This document shows positions 12,498 to 21,317 of a stretch of DNA of 64,000 bases, piece after piece. Every line of letters starts with the position of its first letter. The first letter of the stretch is position 1. Made by a program: the position numbers and the translations under genes. The notes beneath the pieces were generated by a model. That model ran no database searches, had not been told where the DNA came from, and saw nothing but the letters and a program-made list of their open reading frames with translations. This DNA is from Pithys albifrons albifrons. Its lineage: Eukaryota; Chordata; Aves; Passeriformes; Thamnophilidae. The DNA is taken from positions 5,775,437 to 5,839,436 of the forward strand of contig NC_092497.1 of the NCBI RefSeq assembly GCF_047495875.1, given 5' to 3'.

Positions 12498-13360
12498 AAC
12501 AACCAGGGTGATCACAAGAAATTAGATTGAGTAATGGAAGCTGACTGTGTGGAATGGCTTCTCAGAGAACACACCTCACACAACATGGGGGTAAACCAAA
12601 AAGCCTTTATGTAATGGGAGAGCTGACTTTTAAGGGGTTGGTTTGGGAAGGGGCTTAGAAGGGGGTGGAACCTAAGGAAGGATTGGTTGGTAACTGTTAC
12701 CATCCAATGAGAGCAGATCTGAGGGGCAGGCTCAAGAACTCACTTGCGATAGGTCCACAGGCAGTGCAAACTGGATGACGGGCAACTCAAGTGACTAATA
12801 GAGGCTTAGGAGTTGGGGCTGGATGAGCAGAAGAGATAGGTGCACTTCCAGCCATGTGGTGCAGGGATGGGACTCTGGGAAGGGCTGCTGTGGCTTGGAT
12901 CTGCTGGCGGGCTCTGGATGCTGTGGTCCCAGCAGACTACCCGTGCCACTACCTCCGCTGTCCCCATGGGTGCCCGTACCACCGGTCCCACATGGCACAG
13001 GTGCTGCAGTGCTCCCCGGCGGCAATGGGGGGTATGCAGTGCTGTCACTGGGTAAGGGGTGGCAGCATCCCTTGGCCACAGCAGCAGCAGGAGTCAGGCA
13101 GTCCTGTGGCAGGGGACATGTCCGGGCAGGACCAATCCAGCCTGGAAGAGATGGCCACCAGCGCCTCCCAGTGTCGAGGCTTACATCAGGAGAAACTTCA
13201 GGGGGACACACAGGGTGAGAAGGAACATGGGGTGTCTAGAAGCTGCACACAGGGGACAGGGGATACAAAACTTCTCAGAACTCCAATCTGTACAGAGAAA
13301 AATGCATTAAACTCCAAGAACAGATCTTGTGATCCCACAATTGAACACCACCAATAAAGT
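12498..13360. mobile_element. GC-rich repeat, possibly an LTR (orientation unclear)
   Basis: This block is much richer in G and C than its flanks, especially 12800-13250, and has overlapping open frames on both strands (up to 167 codons) with no recognisable domain. On the minus strand a TTAAAAG box and ATAAAGGC lie in LTR-like order near 12.6 kb. On the plus strand AATAAAG lies near 13353. No paired ends or duplication were found. It may be an LTR or internal part of an unrecognised ERV, or a GC-rich unique segment. Confidence 0.3.
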
Positions 13361-13735
13361 CTTCAGAACAGGCTCAGGAAAATTTGGATTTACTAGCTAT
13401 GTCAAGCTGTGTGGCATCCCTGAACTGCACATGGCTACACATGGTTTTGGCCAATAAAAATATTCAGAAAAGTGAGAACTCCTCTCCCATCCTTAACTGT
13501 TCTATAGGGATGTTTAATCCAAGTGTGAACAAGAGTCAAGGTTTTCTTTCCCTGTCTTCAGGACAGATATGCAGTAGGGCCAAAGACTGAGACCTTTTCA
13601 GCTCACTGCATCTCAGCCCTGCTGTTACACACAAAGGCAAATTACTGACACTACCGAACAAAAGGGAAAATGGTTAAGGTTTTGTTAATTTGCTTTTAAA
13701 TGCAGGTATAATATTATACTAAGCTTTTGTATTGG

Positions 13736-14334
13736 TGTAATGGGTTAAACCCAGCTGTCAGCTAACTATTGTGCAGCCACTACTCACTTCCCTCCTGCCC
13801 CCTGGTAAGGAGGAGAATTGGAAAGAAAAGGTAAACCTTGTGGACTGAGACAAGAACAGCTTCATAATTGTAAAAAAACCCAACCAAACAAACAAACAAA
13901 AAAGTTAAAAAAAATTTTACTAATACTACTACTAATAAATATAATGAAAATTGAAGAGAGGAATAAAACCCAAGAGACATGAGTGATGAAAGCACAATTG
14001 TTCACCACTTGCTGACTGATGCCCAGCCTGTCCCCAAACATTGATCAGCCCTCTCTGGCCAGCATCCCCCAGTTAATATATTGGGACATTCTGTGGTGTG
14101 GAATCCCTTTGTCTAGTTTGGATCATCTCTCCTGGCCATGCTCCCTCACAACTTCTTATGCCCTTCATCAGTAGCAGAAAATGGACACTGAAAAGCCCTT
14201 GACTTAGAATAAGCACTGCTGAGCAACTAAAATATCAGTGTGTTATCAACCAAGTTCTCATACTAAATCAGAAACAGAGCACTACAACAGCTACTATGAA
14301 GAAAATTAAATCTATTCCAGCTGAAACCAGGGCA
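13736..14334 (-). mobile_element. Solo ERVL-type LTR, minus orientation
   Basis: On the plus strand it opens TGTAATGGGTTAAACCCAGC and closes 'ccagctgaaaccagggca', the reversed ends of a common neoavian LTR whose sense strand starts TGTCCTGGTTTCAGCTGG and ends in GGTTAAACC. Internal landmarks match: a TATA-like 'gttaatatattggg', 'tgatcagccctctctggccag', and 'tgtgttatcaac' with 'ctcatactaaatc'. No gag or pol adjoins it, so it is a solo LTR. The flanking pentamers (ATTGG, TCTGG) agree at only three of five positions. Family recognised from general knowledge. Confidence 0.75.
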
Positions 14335-16257
14335 TCTGGGGATGGCCAGATGTGACGATGTGGTCTTGTAAAGCTGAATAGCCAAGAAGATTCCCTTTTT
14401 CTTGTCATTGTATTCAAGTGGGTATTTATGGGCTTTTGTGCCTACTGGTATAGATGGTGTTTAAAATTTTCTTGGACAAAATCTGAATCCCCAAAATAAT
14501 TTTTTATTGCTGATTTTTTGTTGATTTGTTATTGCATGATGATACAGAAAATGGATTTGAAGGAGGCAGGGCTGTGGCTGTTTCAGATTGAAACACTGTG
14601 GGGGGTAGAGCAAAAGGTTTTTCTGCTTCCTGTGGTTCACAATAACTGGTTAAATCCAGCAGCTGATCCTCTGGGCTTTTTACCACTGGGTGAAGTATTT
14701 TTAGCAAGAGAAAAGTACATTTTTATGCACACCTCTACCTGTATTGTTTTATCAACAAGTATGAATTTATAAGGTCAAGTATCATCCTTCAAGTAGTCTT
14801 CATATCCACATGCACACATGAAAGAAAATGGTTTTAGGAAATGTCAGAATGCTTTATATCAACATTTTCAGAATGAACTGGAATGTTTCATTTCAAAATG
14901 TCATTTTCATTTTGAAATTGATCCTTTTAAAGGGTAAGAAAAGAAGGGTGAAAAAAGTCTTAAGTAACTTAAAAATGAAACACAACATTTTCCAATTTGA
15001 ATGAAACTTCCTGGTGTACAAAACCAACCCCACTGATTTATTTATTTTCTCTTTACCATTCAGCTCCAAAGTCTAATATTCTCACTAGATGAGTATATTA
15101 CTCATATTCCAAACCAGTGGCCAAATAAAAGTGCACTTTCTGTTTTCTGTGTGTCTTCACATCAGATGTGCTGTCAGGTGTATCTTGCATAACTGAAAGT
15201 TGTAGGCATGGCTGCATGGCTCTGTATTTCTTGTTTCTGCTCTGTTTAGAGGGATGGTAAGTACCTTAAATTGCTATGAAATTAATACTTCTGTCCAAGG
15301 AAGATCTATATCAGTGGCAAGAGTGATTTTTTTTTCCCTCTGTAAATAGAATACATAGCATGGCAGAGAACTCCAGGTATTTCAACATTTGGAGCCATAT
15401 GGAGTTTCTCTTGATTTTTTTTTTTCCTTGGGTTCCAGATTGCTTGAAATCCATCTAATTCATGAGGACATTAAGAAGTTCCCTCCCAGCCATCCCTTCT
15501 AATCAGTAGTTTGACAATAGCCAAGAGTTAATTACACATTCCTATCACCTACTGGTGCACTGTGCATTCTGATGAGGTCACGCATATAAAATACCTTTTT
15601 TTTTACAAGTCCAATATTACAAAAAGTATAAGAGGAGATATTACAGGGGGAAAATAAGTCAGGCAAGTCTGACATAAATTCTAATTAATAATGAAGAAAA
15701 TATTAGCTTGAAATAAAGTGTAAGATTTTTACCTTGTGAATCCACTTACTCTTTAAAAATCTTGGGCTGAAATGTAACATCTGAGACAAGTTCTGATGCT
15801 TACCACTCTCATTTGATGCAGCTGATTTTAGCAGCCAGAACAAGCCAGGCAAACAATTACTTATAACTCTCACTCTCACTCTCAAACTCTTTTTCTCCAA
15901 TGTCGTTAACCAACTTGGCTATTATGACGGACTCATCACTGCTAAACCCTGACTTAAATGTGTCATTCATCATACCCTAAAATATATCAATAAAGAGTTA
16001 GAAACTAAAAATATTACTAATAGCAATTAGTGCAGTTTCATGCAAAGTAGATGTTGAAACAAATTTCCTACTTCTGACAAAAAAAGGGTCTGGTTATTCA
16101 TGTCTGGGAAGTATGTTTCAGCACACAGAGGTTTAGTACCCCATAACATTTTAGTGGAAAAAAAAAGAGAAAAAAAAAGAAAAGAAAACAGGTCATTCCA
16201 AGCTACTAGGATAGACTCGTGTTACAGAGAATCTTTTCCTTAAGTGCCATGTAGCCT
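14335..16257. other. No gene recognised
   Basis: AT-rich sequence with short homopolymers (T-run near 15.42 kb, A-rich near 16.16-16.19 kb). No convincing exon or transposon end. Confidence 0.5.
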
Positions 16258-16264
16258 TTCCTTT

Positions 16265-16641
16265 TCATGTATGTGTATGTATGGCCAGACTTTGCAAACG
16301 AAGATTTGGGAAGGACTCTCCCCACATGGGTGTGCCCTTCCAGCCTGTGCAGTAGATTTTTAGGTGAGGCACAGCATGTGCAGAACTGGCCCCACCATTT
16401 AAGTCCTAAGGTCCATTTGCCATGGCCAAGCGAGCTTAGACAGTGACGGTGAAGTCCTTGGAACTGTCTACAGCACCCGTTACTAACTGGGGCTGACCCT
16501 ACTTAACATCCAAGATGTGATGGGTTCAGATGGCAGGGAGGCATTTAACTGCCCAGGGGACAGTCCCTAGTGAGACTCGAACTCAGGACCTTGAGATTCA
16601 GAGTCTGGAGTGCTCTCCATTATACCACAGGACCACCCTCC
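16265..16641 (-). mobile_element. tRNA-Gln-headed SINE carrying RTE 5' and 3' sequence
   Basis: Read on the minus strand, it has four parts. (1) A tRNA-like head lies at about 16570-16638. (2) A ~110-bp body (about 16456-16569) has no match in the window. (3) About 130 bp (about 16326-16455) is homologous to the RTE 5' region (17605-17737 in copy 2), sharing 'ggtggggccagttctgcac' and 'ttgcacaggctg'-like words. (4) The terminal ~44 bp (16282-16325) is homologous to the RTE 3' end ('cccaaatcttcgtttgcaaa' on the minus strand). A short ATAC/ACAT-rich tail follows. TTCCTTT flanks both sides (16258-16264 and 16642-16648) and may be the target-site duplication. The ~3.5 kb between parts 3 and 4 of the RTE is missing. 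It is therefore a non-autonomous element that could be moved by the RTE machinery recognising its 3' end. Whether it is a defined family or a one-off chimera cannot be decided from one copy. Confidence 0.75.
16570..16638 (-). promoter_or_regulatory. tRNA-Gln-like internal Pol III promoter of the SINE
   Basis: The minus strand reads GGTGGTCCTGTGGTATAATGG and continues in tRNA order. The A box region 'tggtataatggagagcac' is at 16610-16627, and the anticodon-loop-like GACTCTGAATC has CTG at 16599-16601. The B box region 'ctgagttcgagtctc' is at 16572-16586. This tracks tRNA-Gln(CUG), where TAATGG, AGCACTC, GACTCTGAATC and GAGTTC stand at the same places. Acceptor-stem pairing and the terminal CCA context are not preserved, so I call it a SINE head and not a tRNA gene. 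Confidence 0.75.
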
Positions 16642-16754
16642 TTCCTTTCAATATGCTCAGATTAAAATTAAGAAAGAAAGGAGAGCTGGTGCAGTATAAT
16701 AAATCATGGCCATGAATGGTAAAACGAATCTAAATAGTTTGAATGAGACTTTGA

Positions 16755-16920
16755 GCCAGATTGGATGGGGCGTGGAGTAGCCTGGTCTAGTGGAAAGGCC
16801 CATGGCAGTGGGGTTTTTAAGATCCCTTCCTACCCAAACCATTCTGTGATCCTATGATTACAGTTGAACTAGATGATCAAAAAGTTCTTTTCCACCCTAA
16901 ATGGTTCTATGATTCTATTT
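16755..16920 (+). mobile_element. Two consecutive CR1 3' ends
   Basis: The first runs from 'ttggatggggcgtggagtag' through 'ttcctacccaaaccattctg' to 'tgatcctatgatta'. A second starts at about 16862 with 'gaactagatgatcaaaaag' and ends in 'ggttctatgattctat'. Both are in sense orientation and strongly 5'-truncated. Confidence 0.75.
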
Positions 16921-17305
16921 TTTAATTATTTTATTTGTTATCCAAATCTTCTTCTGGCCCCCACATTTGCTTGTATTCAGGGAGCAGATATCTGAAAACT
17001 CTTCCACCCCTAGCAGAGAGACAGGAAAGAAAACCATTGCTGGTGGATCTCTTCAGATCCTGCAGTAAAATACTCAGATGCCATTAATTCAAAGTCCACA
17101 AAAATTTGAGCACAATATTGGAATGAAGAAAGTTCTCATAAAAGCCAAGGCAGAGTTTTAACAGAGAAAAAGACCTTCTTTGCCACTAGCAGGTTTGCCC
17201 AACCTTATTTGGAAGATTTTCCCATCATTTATTTAAAGGTATTAAATGAAAAAAAAAAGATCAGCAGAATTAACAATAAAATGCACTGGCAATTTCTGGA
17301 GCTGT

Positions 17306-17317
17306 AATTTGAAGTCT
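17306..17317. repeat. Target-site duplication of RTE copy 2 (left)
   Basis: AATTTGAAGTCT here matches AATTTGCAGTCT at 21306-21317, 11 of 12 bases. The two flank the full-length element exactly. Confidence 0.85.
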
Positions 17318-17353
17318 CTTCTCCAGCGACACCCCCTTGTCGTGGGGGAGAAG
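17318..17353 (+). other. 5'-terminal hairpin of RTE copy 2
   Basis: CTTCTCC (17318-17324) pairs with GGAGAAG (17347-17353). Inside it CGACA pairs with TGTCG around a CCCCCT loop. The element begins exactly at the outer stem. Copy 3 has the same outer stem (28683-28718). A structured RNA at the very 5' end could be a processing or self-cleaving element, as known for some non-LTR retrotransposons, but I did not demonstrate a ribozyme fold. Confidence 0.6.
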
Positions 17354-18074
17354 CTTGCGTGCCCTCATGAGGTTGAGAGCTATGCTGGCGGTGGTTTGTG
17401 CCACTGGTAGGGTCTCGCATGCCAGACAGGTCTCAGCTGAAGGGTCAGACAAAGTGTGTCCACAGGCAGGATGGGCTCCTTAGCACTCTGGCAACCATCC
17501 TAGGAGAAGGACAATTCCAACCCCAAACCCGGGCTGATGGAGCTTGCTTAGCCCTGTAAGGCCATTCATCTAAGAGAAGGATACTCTAACCAAGCCTACA
17601 TCCTGAAGTACTCTCTGTCACCGTTCAAGCCCACTACGCCATGGCAGATGAACCTCAGGAGTAAAGGGTGGGGCCAGTTCTGCACACGCTGTGCCTCGAC
17701 TAAAAAATCCATTGCACAGGCTGAAAGGGTTCAGCCACATTGCAAAGCCCTGTAGCAACAGGCGAGGGTCAAAAATGAAAGGTGATAGGAAACAGCTGGA
17801 AGGGGCAGACCCAACCCTGCATACAGGCAGTTCAGGATATTGGTCATTAGAGACTTGACCCCGGAGATGACAGTCTCATGGGGCAGCATCCTGAATGACC
17901 AAGCAGCCTTTTCTAGGGACAGCACTGCTTGCTTCACATGGAGAGGGGCCTAGCAAAGGTGGCCTAAACAAAGCTCATCTCCACACCCGGTTGGATAACC
18001 GTGTCCAACTGGGATCTTTCATGCGGTCAAACACAGACAAAGAGATTTCAAAGGCATACACCTGCCTGCAAAGG

Positions 18075-18929
18075 TGTGCTCAAACTAACACTCGTATGTT
18101 GGAACATCAGAACCATGCTTGATATTGGGGATAATGGATGTCCTGAGCGTCGTTCTGCTCTAATTGTCCACAAACTGTCACAGCTCAACATTGACATTGC
18201 TGCTCTCAGTGAAGTCCATCTTCATGAGAAAGGCAGCCTTAAAGAACATGGCGCTGGCTACACACTGTACTGGTCAGGCAAACCCGAAACCGAAAGACAC
18301 CTTTCAGGAGTTGGCTTCATGATTAAAAACTCCATTGCTTCCAAATTTGAAAATCTGCGAACAGGTCATTCCGATCGCATTATGTCCTTACGCCACCCTC
18401 TACACAACAAGCAATATGTTGTTCTTTTTAGCATTTATGCCCCAACTCTCCAAGATGACCCAGTGGAAAAAGACAAATTCTACGATGACCTGCACCGCCT
18501 CACCCAAAATGTTCCTGAAGGTGATAACATCATAATCCTTGGTGACTTCAATGCCAGATTAGGTAAGAATTCTGAAGCCTGGGAAGGAGCCTGGGCAAGT
18601 ATGGTGTTGGAAACTACGAAAACAGACGCCTTCTGCTAGAGTTTTGTGCAGAACAGCAGCTCACCATCACCAACACTATCTTTCAACAGAAAGACAGCCT
18701 GAAGACAACTTGGATGCATCCTCGATCCAAGCACTGGCACCTCATTGACTATGTCTTAGTGCAACAGTTACATGTTCGTGATGTCCGTCATACTCGAGTG
18801 ATGCCGAGTGCAGAATGTCAAACAGACCATCACCTTATGAGTTGTAAAATTAACCTCCACTTCAAGCCCAAACCAAAGAGAGGTGGCATTCCAAGGAGGA
18901 GGCTCCAAGTTAAATCTTCAAACAACTGA
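18075..18929 (+). pseudogene. RTE endonuclease domain (copy 2), frameshifted
   Basis: The APE-type endonuclease nicks target DNA to prime reverse transcription. Motifs in order are CWNIRTM, ALSEVHLHEKG with the catalytic Glu, FSIYAPT, ILGDFNARLG, then in the next frame WMHPRSKHWHLIDYVLV and TDHHLM with the catalytic Asp-His. The first open part runs to 18639. One base is missing near 18592 ('gagcctgggcaag', where copy 3 has 'gagtcctgggcaag'), which forces a stop after the GDFNARLG motif. The rest is open at 18714-18929. A further 4-bp deletion near 18926 ('aactgagag', where copy 3 has 'aactatgtgagag') ends it. The start codon is uncertain: the frame is open from 18001, but the conserved part starts near LVCWN. 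Confidence 0.9.
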
Positions 18930-19275
18930 GAGACATCTTTCAGGTAAACCTTCAAACTAGACTTAAAGATAATCCCATAGATCCCTCTCCTGAAGCACTT
19001 TGGCAACATATTAAAAATTGCATCCTGCAGTCCTCTGAAGAGTCCCTAGGGTTCTCCTTCAAGAAAACCACAGAGAGGTTTGATGAAATAATCAAGAGAT
19101 CCAGGAACTGTTGAAGAAGAAGAGAACTGCTCACCAAGCACACCTTGCTCAGCCATCTTGTCATATGAGAAAAGCCGCCTTTCTTCTTGCATGCAGTAAG
19201 CTCCAATAGAAACTTTGTGACATCCAGAACAAATGGTGGCTCAACCTAGCAGAAAGGACACAACTATGCGCAGAT

Positions 19276-20694
19276 TTGGGTGCTCAAAGAGGATGCTATG
19301 AGGCCCTGAAAGCTGTGTATGGACCCATACACCAGGTTCAAAGCCTCCTACTCAGTGCAGATGGTCAAATGCTTCTCACAGATAAAACCTCCAAACTGAA
19401 CCAATGGTCTGAGCACTTTCAGACTCTCTTCAGTGCCAACTGTGTAGTCCAAGGCTCAGCAATTCAGCACATTACACAGCAACTGGTGAAAAATGAATTG
19501 GATGCAGCCCCTACTATGAGAGACACTTATGGCCATACAGCAGGTGAAAAGTGGCAAGGCAGCTGGGGTTGATGGAATTCAACCTGAAATGTGGAGGCAT
19601 GGAGGTAAACAACTCCCTGCCAAATTTCACGAGATTCTTGTGTGTAGCTGGGTACAAGGGGAACTACCATCAGATCTCCATGACGGAATCATCATCACCC
19701 TGTTCAAGAAGAAAGGAGAAAAATCAGACTGCTGAAATTACTGAGCTATTACTTTGTTCTCCATTGCTGGTAAAATCCTTGCAAGAATACTTCTGAACAA
19801 ATTGGTACCCGCTATTGCAGAAGATTTCTACCTGAAAGCCATTGCGGTTTCAGAGCCAATAGGAGCACCACAGACATGGTATTTGTTCGCAGACAACTAC
19901 CAGAGAAGTGCAGGCAACAGAACAAAGGTTTCTATGTAACCTTCATTGACCTCACCAAAGCTTTCAACACTGTGAGCAGAAAAGGCCTGTGGCAGATCTT
20001 GGAACGTTTAGGATGTCCCCACAAGTTCCTCTAAATGATCATCCAGCTGCTACTTGAGGATCAGCGTGGACAAGTCAGATACCGTGATCCACTCTGCGAG
20101 CCCTTTCCAATAAGCAATGGTGTGAAACAAGGTTGCGTTCTTGCACCAACTCTATTCACAATCTTCTTCAGCATGATGCTCCAAAGAGCCACAGCAGACC
20201 TTGATGAAGAAAATGACATCAACATCCATTATCGTACTGATGGAAGCCTATTCAACCTCAGGCAACTGAAGGCCCACACTAAGACTCTGAATCACCTTGT
20301 CCGTGAGCTGCTTTTTGCTGATGATGCCGCCCTTGTTGCTCACACAGAAGCAGCTCTGCAGTGCTTAACATCCTGCTTTGCAGAGGTTGCTGAGCTTTAT
20401 GGGCTGGAAGTCAGCGTGAAGAAGACAGAAGTTCTCTACCAACCTGCAACTCAGGAAATCTTCCATCATCCTCACATCACCATAGGCAATTCAGAGCTTA
20501 AGTCAGTCCAGCAGTTCACCTATCTGGGAAGTATCATTTGCTCAGATAGTAAGATTGTCAAATAGATAGACAACAGGCTAGGAAAGGCATACAGAGCCTT
20601 TGGAAAACTCCATAAAAGAGTCTGGTCCAATAAACGTCTGGAGAAATGTACAAAGATTACTGTCTACAGAGCCATTGTACAGTCTACTCTTTGA
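19276..20694 (+). pseudogene. RTE reverse transcriptase domain (copy 2), broken
   Basis: The non-LTR reverse transcriptase lies in pieces in different frames. 19276-19572 holds the region before the fingers (ALKAVYGP, QWSEHFQTLF). 19529-19735 holds VKSGKAAGVDGIQPE and HDGIIITLFKKKG. 19754-19939 holds SIAGKILARILLNKL. Motif A follows (FIDLTKAFNTV) near 19940-19975. 20035-20565 holds motif B (NGVKQGCVLAP), the catalytic FADD (20314-20325) and the YLGS motif. Stops include TAA at 20032-20034, TAG at 20563-20565, TGA at 20692-20694 and TAG near 20756. The frame of 20035-20565 continues in register into the C-terminal part at 20800-21264, so the later breaks are point changes and not frameshifts. 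Confidence 0.9.
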
Positions 20695-21264
20695 TATGGG
20701 TCTGAATCATGGGTTATCTACCGCCACCACCTGCGGCTTCTTGAATGCTTCCATTAGCGCTGCCTCCGTTCAATCCTAAACATCCACTGGTCTGATTACG
20801 TGACCAATGTGTCTGTTCTTGAACAGGCAGGGGTCAGCAGTATCGAGGTCATGCTGATGAGAACGCAGCTGTGCTGGGCAGGGCACGTCTCCAGGATGGA
20901 GGATCACCGCCTCCCAAAGATTGTGCTCTATGGTGAACTCACCACTGGCTGCCGCAAGAGAAGAGCCCCAAAGAAGAGTTACAAGGACTCCCTGAAACAA
21001 CACCTCAGCCTTGGCCATATTTACTGTCATCAATGGTCCAGTCTGGCCTCCAATCAGGATTCATGGAGACACACCATTCATGACACTGCTGCTTCCTTTG
21101 AGAATGCACATAGAGTCAGTCTCAAGGAAAAAAGGCACCGCAGAAAGAACCGTTCCTCACCAATATCACCTAAAGAGACGTTCCGCTGTGCCTATTGTGA
21201 CTGGACCTGCCTATCCCATATCGGCCTTTTTAACCACCAGCACGCTTGCAGCAAGCGTGGGTAG
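20695..21264 (+). pseudogene. RTE C-terminal region with C2HC finger (copy 2)
   Basis: The open part 20800-21264 (154 codons) encodes the region after the polymerase: [20 protein letters not shown], a basic KRRAPKKSYKD stretch, and near the end a finger CxxC-x12-H-x3-C (CAYC, then GLFNHQHAC) before a terminal SKRG. A finger of this type after the polymerase occurs in several non-LTR elements and probably binds nucleic acid. It is in register with the RT frame but separated from it by the TGA at 20692 and a TAG near 20756. Confidence 0.85.
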
Positions 21265-21305
21265 TGCCCTTCCCAATTCATCGTTTGCGAAGCCTAGCCA
21301 TGATG

Positions 21306-21317
21306 AATTTGCAGTCT
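21306..21317. repeat. Target-site duplication of RTE copy 2 (right)
   Basis: AATTTGCAGTCT, partner of 17306-17317 with one difference. Confidence 0.85.

Larger units (their letters stand above)
17318..21305 (+). mobile_element. RTE-clade LINE copy 2 (AviRTE-like), full length
   Basis: A complete element of 3988 bp starts with CTTCTCC and ends 'agcctagccatgatg'. It is bounded by a 12-bp duplication with one mismatch. Order: 5' untranslated region with a terminal hairpin (17318 to ~18070), APE-type endonuclease (~18075-18929), linker (~18930-19300), reverse transcriptase (~19300-20700), C-terminal C2HC finger (~21175-21264), and a ~40-bp 3' untranslated end. This order and the short 3' end are typical of RTE elements. 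The 5' start and total length equal those of copy 3, so both are full length. The coding frame carries several frameshifts and stops, so it is inactive. Likely AviRTE; family search not possible here. Confidence 0.92.

Noticed and set aside
12795..13357. Overlapping 131-167-codon frames on both strands as genes
   Set aside because: GC-rich DNA has few stops. No start context, domain or splice support, and the strands compete.
13731..14339. ATTGG/TCTGG as the duplication of the 13736-14334 LTR
   Set aside because: Only three of five positions agree, too few to claim.
16570..16638. A functional tRNA-Gln gene on the minus strand
   Set aside because: Anticodon arm and promoter boxes resemble tRNA-Gln, but the acceptor stem does not pair and the sequence runs straight into RTE-derived sequence, so it is a SINE head.
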